From assembly GCA_048263775.1 (NCBI GenBank), contig JBLXDU010000008.1, forward strand, positions 136,084-200,083: a stretch of DNA of 64,000 nt. Direction: 5' to 3'. Of the stretch, positions 18,650-27,507 are shown in pieces (position 1 is the first letter of the stretch; each line of letters opens with the position of its first letter). The notes beneath the pieces were generated by a model. That model saw only the letters and a program-made list of their open reading frames with translations, did not search any database and was not told where the DNA came from. The stretch comes from UBA1479 sp048263775 (GTDB lineage: Bacteria; Pseudomonadota; Alphaproteobacteria; Rhodospirillales; Casp-alpha2). The position numbers and the translations under genes were made by a program.

Positions 18650-19690
18650 TTAGAGGTCGATGTTGTTGCGCAGGGCAGCGCCGTCTTCACGGAACTTCTT
18701 GCGCTCCGCGTCACCCATCGGGATCAGACCCTTGTCGGTCAGATAGCCGTCGGGGCCGAAAGCTTTGTCGGCGGTGAATTCGGCGACATATTCCTTCATG
18801 CCGGGGATCGAGCCGACGTGCGCCTTCTTGACGTAGAAGTACAGCGGGCGCGACACCGGATAGGAGCCGTCGGAGATGGCTTCGAAGGTCGGTGCCTGGC
18901 CGTCAACCAGGGAGCCCTGGATCTTGTCGGCGTTCTGGTCGAGGAAGCTGTAGCCGAACACGCCGAAGGCGTTCGGGTTGGCTTCGAGCTTGCGCACGAT
19001 CAGCACGTCGTTTTCACCGGCTTCCACATAGGCGCCGTCTTCGCGGACCGAATGGCAGACCGCTTTGTATTTCTTCTTGTCGGACTTCTTCAGGGCGGCG
19101 ATTTCCTTGAACTTCTTGCAACCGCCTTCCAGGCCCAGTTCGGCGAAGGCATCGCGGGTGCCCGACGTCGGGGGCGGGCCCAGAACTTCGATCTTGATGT
19201 CCGGCAGGGACGCATCAACGTCTTTCCAGGTCTTGTGCGGGTTCGGGATCAGCTTGCCGCCTTCGGCCGGGATGTCCTTGGCCAGGGCCAGGAACAGCTG
19301 CTGACGGGTGATCGACATCTGCTTGGAAGCCTTGGAATTGGCAAGGACGATGCCGTCATAGCCGACCTTCACTTCGACGACGTCGGTGACGCCGTTTTTG
19401 GCGCAACGCTCGACTTCGGATTTCTTGATCCGGCGCGACGCGTTGGTCATGTCCGGGTGCTGGGCGCCGATGCCGGCGCAGAACAGCTTCAGGCCGCCGC
19501 CGGAACCGGTGCTTTCGACGACCGGGGTTTTGAATTTGGTGGTTTTGCCGAACTGTTCGGCGACGGCGGTCGAGAACGGGAACACCGTCGACGAGCCGAC
19601 GATCCGGATCTGATCGCGCGCTTCGGCGGCGTTGGCCATCGCAACGGCCATGCCGGCAACGGCGACGACTGCAAGTGACTTGCGAAACAT
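18650..19690 (-). CDS. pstS: Periplasmic phosphate-binding protein PstS
   Basis: A 346-residue protein with a clear signal peptide (about residues 1-24, cleaved after NAAEA). The phosphate-binding loop IVGSSTVFPFS and ESTGSGGGLKLFCAG are typical of the PstS family. It delivers phosphate to PstCAB. It heads the operon and is preceded by a Pho box. Confidence 0.95.
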   Translation of the reverse strand: MFRKSLAVVAVAGMAVAMANAAEARDQIRIVGSSTVFPFSTAVAEQFGKTTKFKTPVVESTGSGGGLKLFCAGIGAQHPDMTNASRRIKKSEVERCAKNGVTDVVEVKVGYDGIVLANSKASKQMSITRQQLFLALAKDIPAEGGKLIPNPHKTWKDVDASLPDIKIEVLGPPPTSGTRDAFAELGLEGGCKKFKEIAALKKSDKKKYKAVCHSVREDGAYVEAGENDVLIVRKLEANPNAFGVFGYSFLDQNADKIQGSLVDGQAPTFEAISDGSYPVSRPLYFYVKKAHVGSIPGMKEYVAEFTADKAFGPDGYLTDKGLIPMGDAERKKFREDGAALRNNIDL

Positions 19691-19794
19691 GGGTAGCTCC
19701 TACGTGTCTTGAAGGGATACTGGGTTATTCGTTCTTTCGGAAAGCGCTCGCCCCCGAATTTCATCGCCGCCCAAACTAAGACCGCCACACGTCG

Positions 19795-19827
19795 TATTTA
19801 TGACATGGATGTTGCAGTTTTATGACA
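19795..19827 (-). promoter_or_regulatory. Pho box upstream of pstS
   Basis: On the minus strand three 11-base repeats run in series: TGTCATAAAAC, TGCAACATCCA and TGTCATAAATA. This fits the PhoB consensus of direct TGTCAT-type repeats at 11-bp spacing. It lies about 105 bases upstream of the pstS start, so a leader or a second activator position is implied. Another CTGTCAT lies further upstream near 19880. Confidence 0.8.
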
Positions 19828-19968
19828 ACCGCCAATAAAAAACGGCGGAAATTCAACGATTTTTGCGTTTCCGAAACATGACAGCCGTGCGGATGTCACA
19901 TCAGATACGTCTATGAGGAAGGACGCGGGGGGGATTCCCGGCCAGCGGCCGGTGGTGGCCGTGGGCGA

Positions 19969-21459
19969 TCAGGAGAAGGCCCAGGCGAACATCTGGAACA
20001 GAGCCGCACCCATGAGCGCCGCCGACGGCACCGTGATGATCCAGGCTGCCACGATGGTCATGAAATGCTGGCGCCGCACCAGCTTGCGCCGTCGGGTCCG
20101 CTCCGGGTCGCTGCTGCCGGCGGCCACCGGTTCCGGATCCTTGTCGTCACGCCCGTGATTGATATGGCTCTTGCGACCGGTCACCCATTCGCGGAAGAAG
20201 CCGACGCCGAACACCGCGCCGACGGCGATATGGGTTGATGATACGGGCAGGCCCAGCGCTGAGGCGATGATCACCGTGATCGCGGCGGCCAGGGCCACGC
20301 AATAGGCGCGCATGGGGTTCATCTTGGTGATTTCGGCGCCCACGGTGCGGATCAGCTTGGGCCCGAACAGCAGCAATCCCATGGTGATGCCGGCCGCGCC
20401 CACGAACAGCACCCAGGTTGGGATACCGACCTTGCCGTGGGTGCTGCCTGTGGTTGCCGTGTCGACGACGGCGGCAAGCGGCCCGACCGCGTTGGCCACG
20501 TCATTGGCGCCATGGGCAAAGGATAGCAGGGCGGCTGCGAAAATCAGCGGCAGGGTGAACAAGGTGCGCACGGACTTGTTGCGGTTTTCCATGCCCGCCG
20601 CCTTGCGGTGGATCAGGGGGCGGACCACGGCGTAGGTCAGGACACCGATGGCCGTGCCGACGAGGGCCACGATTTCGGGACCGGGCCGCCACAGGTTCTT
20701 CAGGCCCTTCATCAACAGATAGGCGGAGAACACGCCGGCCATGAGGGCGACCAACACCGGCACCCAGCGCTTGGCGCCGGCAATCTTGTCCTTGCGGTAG
20801 ATCACGTTGAACTTGATGAAGGCCAGGAACGCGGCGGCGATGACCCCGCCCATCAACGGTGAAATCACCCAGCTTGCGGCGATCGCGCCCATCACGCCCC
20901 AGTCGACGACCCCGAACCCGGCGGCGGAAATGCCCGCCCCCATGACGCCGCCGACGACGGCATGGGTGGTCGATACGGGCGCGCTCAGCCAGGTCGCCAG
21001 ATTGATCCACAATGCCGCCGCCAGCAATGCGGACATCATGGCCCAGATGAAGATGTCGGGATCGCTGATCTGGTTGGGGTCGACGATGCTTTTGGAAATG
21101 GTTTTAACGACGTCGCCCCCGGCCAGGATGGCGCCCAGCGATTCGAACACCGCCGCGATGATCAGCGCTCCGAACATGGGCAGGGCGCGCGAGCCGACGG
21201 CCGGACCGACGTTGTTGGCGACATCGTTGGCGCCGATGTTCAGCGCCATGTAGCCGCCGATTACCCCGGCGGCGACGATGAACAGCTGATGGTCCATGCC
21301 GACCGTGGCGATCATGGCAACGTTCGACGTGATCGCGAGGAACAGCAGCGCCCAGCCGATGCGCGAAAACCGGCGCGACAACGCCTGGGTCGCGTGTTCG
21401 ACGGCGGCCAGCTTGCTCAGGTCTTTGCTTAGGGTCTCTTTATACATATCGGGGATCAT
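19969..21459 (-). CDS. pit: PiT family inorganic phosphate transporter
   Basis: A 496-residue inner-membrane protein with the duplicated PiT signature: GANDVANNVGP in the first half and GANDVANAVGP in the second, plus paired PVSTTHA/PVSSTHI motifs. It has about ten to twelve membrane segments and a central hydrophilic loop. It imports phosphate with protons or as a metal-phosphate complex. It is inserted between phoR and pstS with its own Pho box, so here the low-affinity type carrier seems to belong to the phosphate-starvation regulon. I chose ATG 21459; ATG 21447 is an alternative. Confidence 0.93.
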   Translation of the reverse strand: MIPDMYKETLSKDLSKLAAVEHATQALSRRFSRIGWALLFLAITSNVAMIATVGMDHQLFIVAAGVIGGYMALNIGANDVANNVGPAVGSRALPMFGALIIAAVFESLGAILAGGDVVKTISKSIVDPNQISDPDIFIWAMMSALLAAALWINLATWLSAPVSTTHAVVGGVMGAGISAAGFGVVDWGVMGAIAASWVISPLMGGVIAAAFLAFIKFNVIYRKDKIAGAKRWVPVLVALMAGVFSAYLLMKGLKNLWRPGPEIVALVGTAIGVLTYAVVRPLIHRKAAGMENRNKSVRTLFTLPLIFAAALLSFAHGANDVANAVGPLAAVVDTATTGSTHGKVGIPTWVLFVGAAGITMGLLLFGPKLIRTVGAEITKMNPMRAYCVALAAAITVIIASALGLPVSSTHIAVGAVFGVGFFREWVTGRKSHINHGRDDKDPEPVAAGSSDPERTRRRKLVRRQHFMTIVAAWIITVPSAALMGAALFQMFAWAFS

Positions 21460-21563
21460 CACTTTCGGCGAGTGGATCGGACGGCGGATGGATAGGCATG
21501 GGGACGCAAAAGCCAAGCGCCATTGCCGCGAGGGCATAGGATGAAACCGCAGGCAGGGGCAAT

Positions 21564-21587
21564 CAGAATGTTACGGATTTATGACAC
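21564..21587 (-). promoter_or_regulatory. Pho box upstream of pit
   Basis: On the minus strand TGTCATAAATC is followed by CGTAACATTCT, two 11-base repeats close to the pstS Pho box in sequence. The site overlaps the last codons of phoR and lies about 105 bases before the pit start, the same distance as in pstS. Confidence 0.65.
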
Positions 21588-22724
21588 ATCCGGGGACGGC
21601 ATGGCTACAGCGCCGCCGTCGCCGGGTAGCACGCCCTGGCGGGGCGTCTCCGCCGGTAGATAGACCGTAAAGGTCGATCCCTCGCCCAGGGTGCTTTCCA
21701 CGGCCAGATGGCCGCGGTGGCGGTTGACGATATGCTTCACGATGGCAAGACCAAGGCCGGTGCCGCCGACGCTTTTGGAACGCGCCTTGTCGACCCGATA
21801 GAAACGTTCCGTCAGGCGTGGGATCGCCTCCTCGGGGATGCCTTCGCCGTGGTCTGTGACCTTGATGGCGATACCGGAACGTCCGGACCCGGGAATGCGC
21901 TGGGCCGACTCGACCCGGACGTCGATGGCCTCACCCTTGGCGCCGTAGCGGATGGCGTTCTCGATCAGGTTTCGGAACACCTGGAACAACTGGTCGGCTT
22001 CGCCATGGACCGTCGGCAGGTTACTGCCGTAATTGACGCGGATCGGCACGTTGGCGACCTTGGCCTGGACGCTCAGCGCCTCGGTCACGTTCAACAGCAC
22101 GCCGGCGATGTCGACGGGGGCGGTGGGCCGGACATGCTCGTTGATCTCGACCCTGGACAGGGATAGCAAATCGTCGATCAGCAGTGCCATGCGCTTGGCT
22201 TCGCGCAGCATGATGCCGAGGAACCGCGTGCGGGTGTCCTCGTCGCTGCCGGCGGGGCCTTCCAGGGTTTCGATGAAGCCGAGCAAGGCCGCCAGCGGCG
22301 AGCGCAGTTCGTGCGACGCATTGGCGACGAAATCGGCGCGCATCTGTTCGGCGCGCCGCGCGGTCGTCATGTCGCGCAGGACCAATACCGCGCCGACCCC
22401 TTTCGTGTCTGGGGCCGGCGGCACTCCGGAGACGAACATCTCGAAATTGCGGGTGGTATTGCCCGGCAGGATCACCTCGACCGTGCGGGTCTCGTCCCGG
22501 CCAAGCACCTGATCGACGGCGTCCAGCACCCGGGGGTGGCGCAGTGACATCGCCAGATCATGGCCGACGCGGGTGATGTCCAAAAGTTCGCGCGCGGCGC
22601 CGTTGGCGTAGATGACCGACCGTCGGCCATCCAACAGGACTGTCGGGTCGGGAAAATGGTCAAGAATGCGGTCGGTCAAAGGGACCATTTGCCTGGTGCC
22701 CTGCCTGGTTGCTCGTTCCCGCAT
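21579..22724 (-). CDS. phoR: Phosphate regulon sensor histidine kinase PhoR (no membrane segment)
   Basis: A 381-residue kinase: PAS domain (about residues 15-125, LDHFPDPTVLLDGRRSVIYA), HisKA with phospho-His in FVANASHELRSPLAA, then HATPase with N box FRNLIENAIRYG, G1 VTDHGEGIP and G2 GGTGLGLAIVK. Sequence and position identify it as PhoR, the kinase for PhoB. The usual N-terminal membrane helices are absent: only about 12 residues precede the PAS linker, and DNA upstream to the next gene does not encode a hydrophobic segment in this frame. Starts at 22724 or 22688 are possible. Confidence 0.9.
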   Translation of the reverse strand: MRERATRQGTRQMVPLTDRILDHFPDPTVLLDGRRSVIYANGAARELLDITRVGHDLAMSLRHPRVLDAVDQVLGRDETRTVEVILPGNTTRNFEMFVSGVPPAPDTKGVGAVLVLRDMTTARRAEQMRADFVANASHELRSPLAALLGFIETLEGPAGSDEDTRTRFLGIMLREAKRMALLIDDLLSLSRVEINEHVRPTAPVDIAGVLLNVTEALSVQAKVANVPIRVNYGSNLPTVHGEADQLFQVFRNLIENAIRYGAKGEAIDVRVESAQRIPGSGRSGIAIKVTDHGEGIPEEAIPRLTERFYRVDKARSKSVGGTGLGLAIVKHIVNRHRGHLAVESTLGEGSTFTVYLPAETPRQGVLPGDGGAVAMPSPDVS

Positions 22725-22800
22725 CTTTGGCCCGTGCGGAGGGTGTCCACATCGGGGCCGCGGGCTTTACCCGGGCCTGATGGCCTTCCCCAAGGGGATT

Positions 22801-22824
22801 TGTCAAGAAACGGTTTTACGACAG
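22801..22824 (-). promoter_or_regulatory. Possible degenerate Pho box upstream of phoR
   Basis: On the minus strand CTGTCGTAAAACCGTTTCTT resembles the pstS and pit Pho boxes in its first repeat (TGTCGTAAAAC), with a TTGACA following. It lies about 77 bases before phoR. The second repeat is poor. Confidence 0.3.
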
Positions 22825-22889
22825 CCGCCGGCATGTTTCGGCCCAGGGCCCGGTCTTGGGGCCGGGATATCGGATCATTCTGCGGGGGA

Positions 22890-23960
22890 TCAGGGGTGGG
22901 CTTGGCGCGTGCCGCGCCCGCCCGGGGATGTCGTCAGGCCCATTTCAACCCGGTTGCGGCCGTTATGCTTGGCCAGATACAAGGCTTCGTCGGCGCGTTC
23001 GATCAGGCTTTCCACGCTTTCACCCGGCTGAAATTCCGCCGCCCCCACGGACACCGTGATGGTGCCCAGGCTCTTGCCGGTGGCGCGGTTGATGACGGCT
23101 TTCTTCGAAACCTGGGTGCAGACGTGCTCGCCGACCTTGGCGCCGTTCTTCAGGGTCGTATTGGGCAGCACGATGGAAAACTCCTCGCCGCCGTAGCGCG
23201 CGGTCAGGTCTTCGCCGCGCACGCAGCTTTTCAAGATGCGCGCGACGAACCGCAATACCTGGTCGCCGACCTGATGGCCGTGGGTGTCGTTGAAATTTTT
23301 GAAGTGATCGATGTCGATCATCAGCAGGGTCAGGGGCTGTCCCCGGTCCATGGCCTCGGCTGCGCCGATGCGGATTTCCTCGTCGAACAGCTTTCGGTTG
23401 GCTACGCCGGTCAACGCATCGGTCATGGCTTCGTGGCGCAGGGATTCGACATCTTCCTTGAGGCTGCGGATTTCGCCCGCGGATTCCTTCAGCCGCGTTT
23501 CGAGGACCTGATTGCGTTCCTCCATGGTGCGCGTCGCGGCGATCACCTGTTCCAGGATGGCCCGGATGTCCTTGCGGCCATCGTCTCGCGCCAGTTCGCC
23601 AGACACGACGGACAGGGTGTCGCCGTAGGCCTGGGCATCGGTGCCGGCCTCTTCCAGGTAGGTCATCAGTTTCTTGAGTTCGGTTTCGACGCGCAGCGTG
23701 GCGTCGTTCAGGAAATCCTCGTCCAGGGTCACGCCCAGGAAGCGGTCGTAGATCTCCGCATTGCGTTCTTCGGTGAACGGCAGGCCGGCTTCCAGGATCA
23801 CGTCCAGGGTTCGTGCCAGTTCCGGGTATGCGCCCGAGAAATACCGATACCAAACAGCAAAGTTGTTTGGTTTCGGCGGAATCCCCTTTTTCTCCATCAT
23901 CTGGAGCGCCGATTTGGCGTAGGCGCTGGGGGTGCTCCGAAGTTCAGTTTCGTCGGACAA
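22890..23960 (-). CDS. Diguanylate cyclase (GGDEF domain)
   Basis: A 356-residue soluble protein. An alpha-helical N-terminal region (about 1-125) and a coiled-coil stretch (about 130-180) precede a GGDEF domain with the active-site motif RYGGEEF near residue 256. It should make cyclic di-GMP. I see no RxxD inhibitory site at the usual position five residues before GGEEF. The start appears to be TTG at 23960, with AGGAAGG eight bases upstream. The next in-frame ATG would remove 20 residues, including conserved-looking sequence. Confidence 0.9.
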   Translation of the reverse strand: MSDETELRSTPSAYAKSALQMMEKKGIPPKPNNFAVWYRYFSGAYPELARTLDVILEAGLPFTEERNAEIYDRFLGVTLDEDFLNDATLRVETELKKLMTYLEEAGTDAQAYGDTLSVVSGELARDDGRKDIRAILEQVIAATRTMEERNQVLETRLKESAGEIRSLKEDVESLRHEAMTDALTGVANRKLFDEEIRIGAAEAMDRGQPLTLLMIDIDHFKNFNDTHGHQVGDQVLRFVARILKSCVRGEDLTARYGGEEFSIVLPNTTLKNGAKVGEHVCTQVSKKAVINRATGKSLGTITVSVGAAEFQPGESVESLIERADEALYLAKHNGRNRVEMGLTTSPGGRGTRQAHP

Positions 23961-24087
23961 CGGGCCTGCCTTCCTTATTTTAAGGTGTTGGGGTCGCCGT
24001 TCTCACCTTCCAAGAACCATTTACGTGCCGGTCATTGGTCGCCGGCAAATTATAAGGCTATTTTCTAACATAACCCGTGCGCAGGAT

Positions 24088-24594
24088 TCATACCTTTTTC
24101 TTTATAATGATACGGCGCCCCACCTGCGGGGGTTGCGGCAGGGCGGCGTGCGCCGCCCTCAGGCGCTCCAGATGCGCCAGCACGGGGGCCGGAAACGGCG
24201 CCGCACGGCGGCTATTCAGGTCGACATGCAGGATCATCAGCTCGTTCGTCGCAGCCAACCGGTCGTCGTCTCCGGCGAACATTTCGTGGAACAGATGCAG
24301 GCGCTTACCGTCGACGTCCAGCACGCGCGGGCGTACCCGCATTTCCTCGCCCAGTTTGACCTCGCTATCGTAGGTCAAATGCGCTTCGACCACAAAAACC
24401 GATCCCCCGGTCGCCGCGCGGTAGGCGGCATCCAGCCCGACGACGTCCTGCAGGGCGTCGGTCGCGTGGTCGAACACCAGCACGTAGTAGGCCAGGTTCA
24501 TATGGCCGTTATAGTCGATCCAATCGGACTGGACCGTTTCGCGGTGCAGGACGGGGAGGGCTTCCGGCGCGTCGCCGGTCGGGCCATGGCTCAT
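24088..24594 (-). CDS. Hotdog-fold acyl-CoA thioesterase
   Basis: A 168-residue single hotdog domain. The 4-hydroxybenzoyl-CoA thioesterase type motif is visible in DWIDYNGHMNLAYYVLVFDHA, where the Asp/Asn and His-Met surround the active-site helix. Similar proteins include betainyl-CoA thioesterases of carnitine breakdown, but no carnitine genes are nearby, so the substrate is open. AGGAGG precedes the ATG at 24594. The gene is divergent from the GT2 operon. Confidence 0.8.
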   Translation of the reverse strand: MSHGPTGDAPEALPVLHRETVQSDWIDYNGHMNLAYYVLVFDHATDALQDVVGLDAAYRAATGGSVFVVEAHLTYDSEVKLGEEMRVRPRVLDVDGKRLHLFHEMFAGDDDRLAATNELMILHVDLNSRRAAPFPAPVLAHLERLRAAHAALPQPPQVGRRIIIKKKV

Positions 24595-24783
24595 CGGGGC
24601 CTCCTCGGGATGAAGTTGTCGCCACGGGTGCCGTCAGGCCCCCACCCACCAGCCATGGAGGGAGTGGCCGCAGAAAGCAAGATATTTGACCTTTGCGGGC
24701 ACGGGTGCAATAAGCGGTCGCGCGTGCCGCGCCGCAGTTTGGGCGGGCGGCGCCGCGACGATGGAAAAGCGCGAAGTTCCCTC

Positions 24784-25566
24784 ATGACCGGCATCTCTTC
24801 AGATACTGCTGCACCGGCCCTGGCCGTGGTTGTGCCCGTACACAACGAGACCGAGAACCTGGCCCCGTTGATTGACGAGATCAGGGCGGCTCTGGGTGGC
24901 GGTCCGGCGTACGAAATCATCTATGTGGACGACGGCAGCACCGACGAGACCCTTGGCATGCTCAAGGACCTCGCGAATAAGATTCCGGAGCTGCGTGTGC
25001 TCCGCCATGTCGCCTGCTGTGGCCAGAGTGCGGCCATCTGGACCGGCGTGCGGGCGGCACGCGCCCCCGTGATCGCGACCCTTGACGGCGACGGCCAGAA
25101 CGATCCCGCCGACATCCCGGCCCTGGCCGCCAAGTACAATGAAGAAGGCGGCGGCGAGCGCCTGATGATCGCCGGTCTGCGCGCCAAGCGGCGCGACACC
25201 TACATCCGCCGTCTGTCGTCGCGGATCGCCAACGGTATCCGCTCCGGCTTGTTGCAGGATGACACGCCCGATACGGGCTGCGGCCTCAAGGTTTTCCCCC
25301 GTCAGGCGTTTCTTGATTTTCCCCGGTTCGACCATATGCACCGCTTCATGCCGGCGCTGATGCTCCGCCTGGGCGGGCGCGTCCTGTCCGTTCCGGTCAA
25401 TCACCGTCCGCGCGAACGGGGAACCTCCAAATACGGGGTGTGGAACCGGCTGTGGGTCGGCATTGTCGATCTGTTCGGCGTGATGTGGCTGCAGTGCCGG
25501 GGCTCAAAACCCCAAGTCGTCGAGGAAACCCCGGGGCGGGGCGGGGCGGACGGCGCGGCGCGATGA
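24784..25566 (+). CDS. GT2 family glycosyltransferase (DPM1/ArnC-like)
   Basis: A 260-residue GT-A fold enzyme with VVVPVHNETENL at the start, the nucleotide-binding IIYVDDGSTDET and the metal-binding DGDGQNDP. The C-terminal part (NHRPRERGTSKYGVWNRL) matches polyprenyl-phosphate sugar transferases such as dolichyl-phosphate mannosyltransferase. No C-terminal membrane pair is present. It probably transfers a hexose to undecaprenyl phosphate on the cytoplasmic face for envelope polysaccharide. It overlaps the next gene by four bases (ATGA). Confidence 0.85.
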   Translation: MTGISSDTAAPALAVVVPVHNETENLAPLIDEIRAALGGGPAYEIIYVDDGSTDETLGMLKDLANKIPELRVLRHVACCGQSAAIWTGVRAARAPVIATLDGDGQNDPADIPALAAKYNEEGGGERLMIAGLRAKRRDTYIRRLSSRIANGIRSGLLQDDTPDTGCGLKVFPRQAFLDFPRFDHMHRFMPALMLRLGGRVLSVPVNHRPRERGTSKYGVWNRLWVGIVDLFGVMWLQCRGSKPQVVEETPGRGGADGAAR

Positions 25567-26267
25567 GCATGAAGCTCGCCCTGCGCGGCGGCACCCTGCT
25601 GTTGTCGCTGATCGCGGTCGTGATTTTGATTCGGCTGACCGGCCTGGACGCCCATCTTGATGAAACCTGGATTGACACCTACGTGCGCGGTAAGGGCATG
25701 GCCGGCATTCTGGTATTCGTCGCCGCCGGCGGCTTGTGCACGGCGGTTGGCCTTCCGCGCCAATTGATCGCTTTTTTGGGCGGTTATGCATTCGGCATTG
25801 CCGAAGGCACGGCGCTGGCGGTGCTGGCGACCCTGGCAGGCTGTATTACCAGCTTCTATTACGCGCGGTTCCTGGGTCGTGATCTGGTCGCAGGCCGCTT
25901 CCCGGGCAAGGTAAAGCGCATCGACGGCTTCCTCGCGGAAAACCCGTTTTCGATGACGCTGCTGATCCGTTTTCTGCCGTTCGGCTCGAACCTTTTAACC
26001 AATCTGGCGGCGGGGGTGACCAGCGTGCCCGGCCTGCCCTATTTCGCCGGATCGGCCATTGGCTACGTACCGCAGACGTTGATTTTCGCGCTCATCGGCA
26101 CGGGCATCAAGGTCGACCCGGCGGCCAACATCGCGCTTGCTGCCGGGCTGTTTGCGCTGTCGGGCGTTCTTGGCGTCTATTTGTATCGCCGCAATCGTCA
26201 CGGCAAGATCCTGGACGAGGATCTGGAAGAGGACCTGGGCGGTGCCGGGTCTTCGACGGCGGAATGA
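25563..26267 (+). CDS. VTT/TVP38 (DedA-related) membrane protein
   Basis: A 234-residue inner-membrane protein of the TVP38/TMEM64 group. It has about six hydrophobic segments, the glycine-rich motif FLGGYAFGIAEG and the re-entrant-loop arginine region RFLPFGSNLLTNLAAGV. Related proteins act as lipid scramblases or undecaprenyl-phosphate flippases. Location between two glycosyltransferase genes supports recycling or flipping of a lipid carrier here, which is my inference. The C-terminal tail is charged (EDLEEDLGG). Confidence 0.82.
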   Translation: MSMKLALRGGTLLLSLIAVVILIRLTGLDAHLDETWIDTYVRGKGMAGILVFVAAGGLCTAVGLPRQLIAFLGGYAFGIAEGTALAVLATLAGCITSFYYARFLGRDLVAGRFPGKVKRIDGFLAENPFSMTLLIRFLPFGSNLLTNLAAGVTSVPGLPYFAGSAIGYVPQTLIFALIGTGIKVDPAANIALAAGLFALSGVLGVYLYRRNRHGKILDEDLEEDLGGAGSSTAE

Positions 26268-26307
26268 GGCACGGGCTGCGGCCCCTGACGATGGCCGGGA
26301 AACCGTC

Positions 26308-27507
26308 ATGCATGTTCTTCTGATTCCCTCCTGGTATTCACACCTGCGGTCCGCAGGCGGCGGGTCGTTCTTTCGCGATCAGGCCCAGGCGTTGGCCGCC
26401 GCCGGGCACAAGGTCGGGCTGATCTATCCCAAGCTATGGGGCCTGCGCGACTACCGGGCCGGGCCGCTGCCGGCGATGAACCGCATTCGCGCCGAAGATG
26501 ACGGTCAACTGCGGCTGTGGCGCATGGATACCCTGCATCGCCTGCCGCGGATGCCGTTTCGCGATGCCTGCAAGTTCGCCACCGCCGGGACGAAGCTGTT
26601 CGATGCTTATGTGGCGGCGGAAGGACGGCCCGACATTCTGCACGCCCATGCCGCACTCTATGGCGGGGTCTTGGCCAAGCGTCTATCCGCGCGCTGTGGC
26701 GTTCCCTTTGTGCTGACGGAACATTCGACGGATTTCGCCCAAGGTAAGCACCGTTGGTGGCAGAAGCGCCTGATCACGGGGGTATTGGATGCCGCCGCCG
26801 CGCGTCTGGCCGTCAGTCCGCAACTGCGCGATACCCTGCTCGATCAGTACTCGACCCAAGCTGATCCGACGACGGTCGTGCCGAACATCCTAACGCCGGC
26901 TTTCGAACGGGCGGCGCCCGAGGACAGGGCGCCGGGCGGGCCATTCGTGTTCCTGTGTGTCGCGCGCATTTCAGCGGAAAAAAATCAGGAAGGTCTGGTT
27001 CGCGCCTTCGCCCACGCCTTTCCGCCGGGTGGGACGGGGCCGGACGTGGAACTTCACTTCGTCGGCTCGGGTGACGGCGAACCGCTTGCGCGGCTGGCCG
27101 GAGATCTGGGTATCGCCGACCGGGTCAAGGTTATCGGTGTGCTGCCCGCCGAAGACACGCGCCGCGCCATGGCGGCCGCCGACGCGGTCGTGCTGCCCAG
27201 TTTCGTGGAAACTTTCGGCGTCGTGGTCATCGAGGCCTTGTCCCAGGGCGCGCCCGTGGTCGCCACCATCTGCGGCGGCCCGGAAGGTATCCTGACCCCG
27301 GATAGCGGCATCCTGGTGCCGCCCGGCGACGGCCCGGCGATGGCTCGGGCGCTCAGCGATATGCATGCGCGGTCGGCGTCCTTCGATCGCGCCAAGCTGC
27401 GCCGTGACTGCCTGGAGACCTATGGCCATAAAGCCGTGGTTCGGCAGTTGGAAAGCATTTACGCTCGCGTGCTCGGCAAAGACGACGCAGGCGACGGCAC
27501 GGCATGA
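26308..27507 (+). CDS. GT4 family glycosyltransferase
   Basis: A 399-residue GT-B glycosyltransferase. The N-terminal half begins HVLLIPSWYSHLRSAGGGSF, typical of GT4 acceptor domains. The donor half has the nucleotide-sugar site LPSFVETFGVVVIEALSQG with the E-x7-E pattern and the glycine-rich FVGSGDGEPL. The ATG at 26308 is where homology begins. It overlaps the following FkbM gene as ATGA. Confidence 0.85.
   Translation: MHVLLIPSWYSHLRSAGGGSFFRDQAQALAAAGHKVGLIYPKLWGLRDYRAGPLPAMNRIRAEDDGQLRLWRMDTLHRLPRMPFRDACKFATAGTKLFDAYVAAEGRPDILHAHAALYGGVLAKRLSARCGVPFVLTEHSTDFAQGKHRWWQKRLITGVLDAAAARLAVSPQLRDTLLDQYSTQADPTTVVPNILTPAFERAAPEDRAPGGPFVFLCVARISAEKNQEGLVRAFAHAFPPGGTGPDVELHFVGSGDGEPLARLAGDLGIADRVKVIGVLPAEDTRRAMAAADAVVLPSFVETFGVVVIEALSQGAPVVATICGGPEGILTPDSGILVPPGDGPAMARALSDMHARSASFDRAKLRRDCLETYGHKAVVRQLESIYARVLGKDDAGDGTA

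Noticed and set aside
22725..22889. Frameshifted N-terminal membrane segment of PhoR
   Set aside because: The sequence upstream is Gly/Pro/Arg-rich in all minus frames, with no hydrophobic stretch long enough for a helix.
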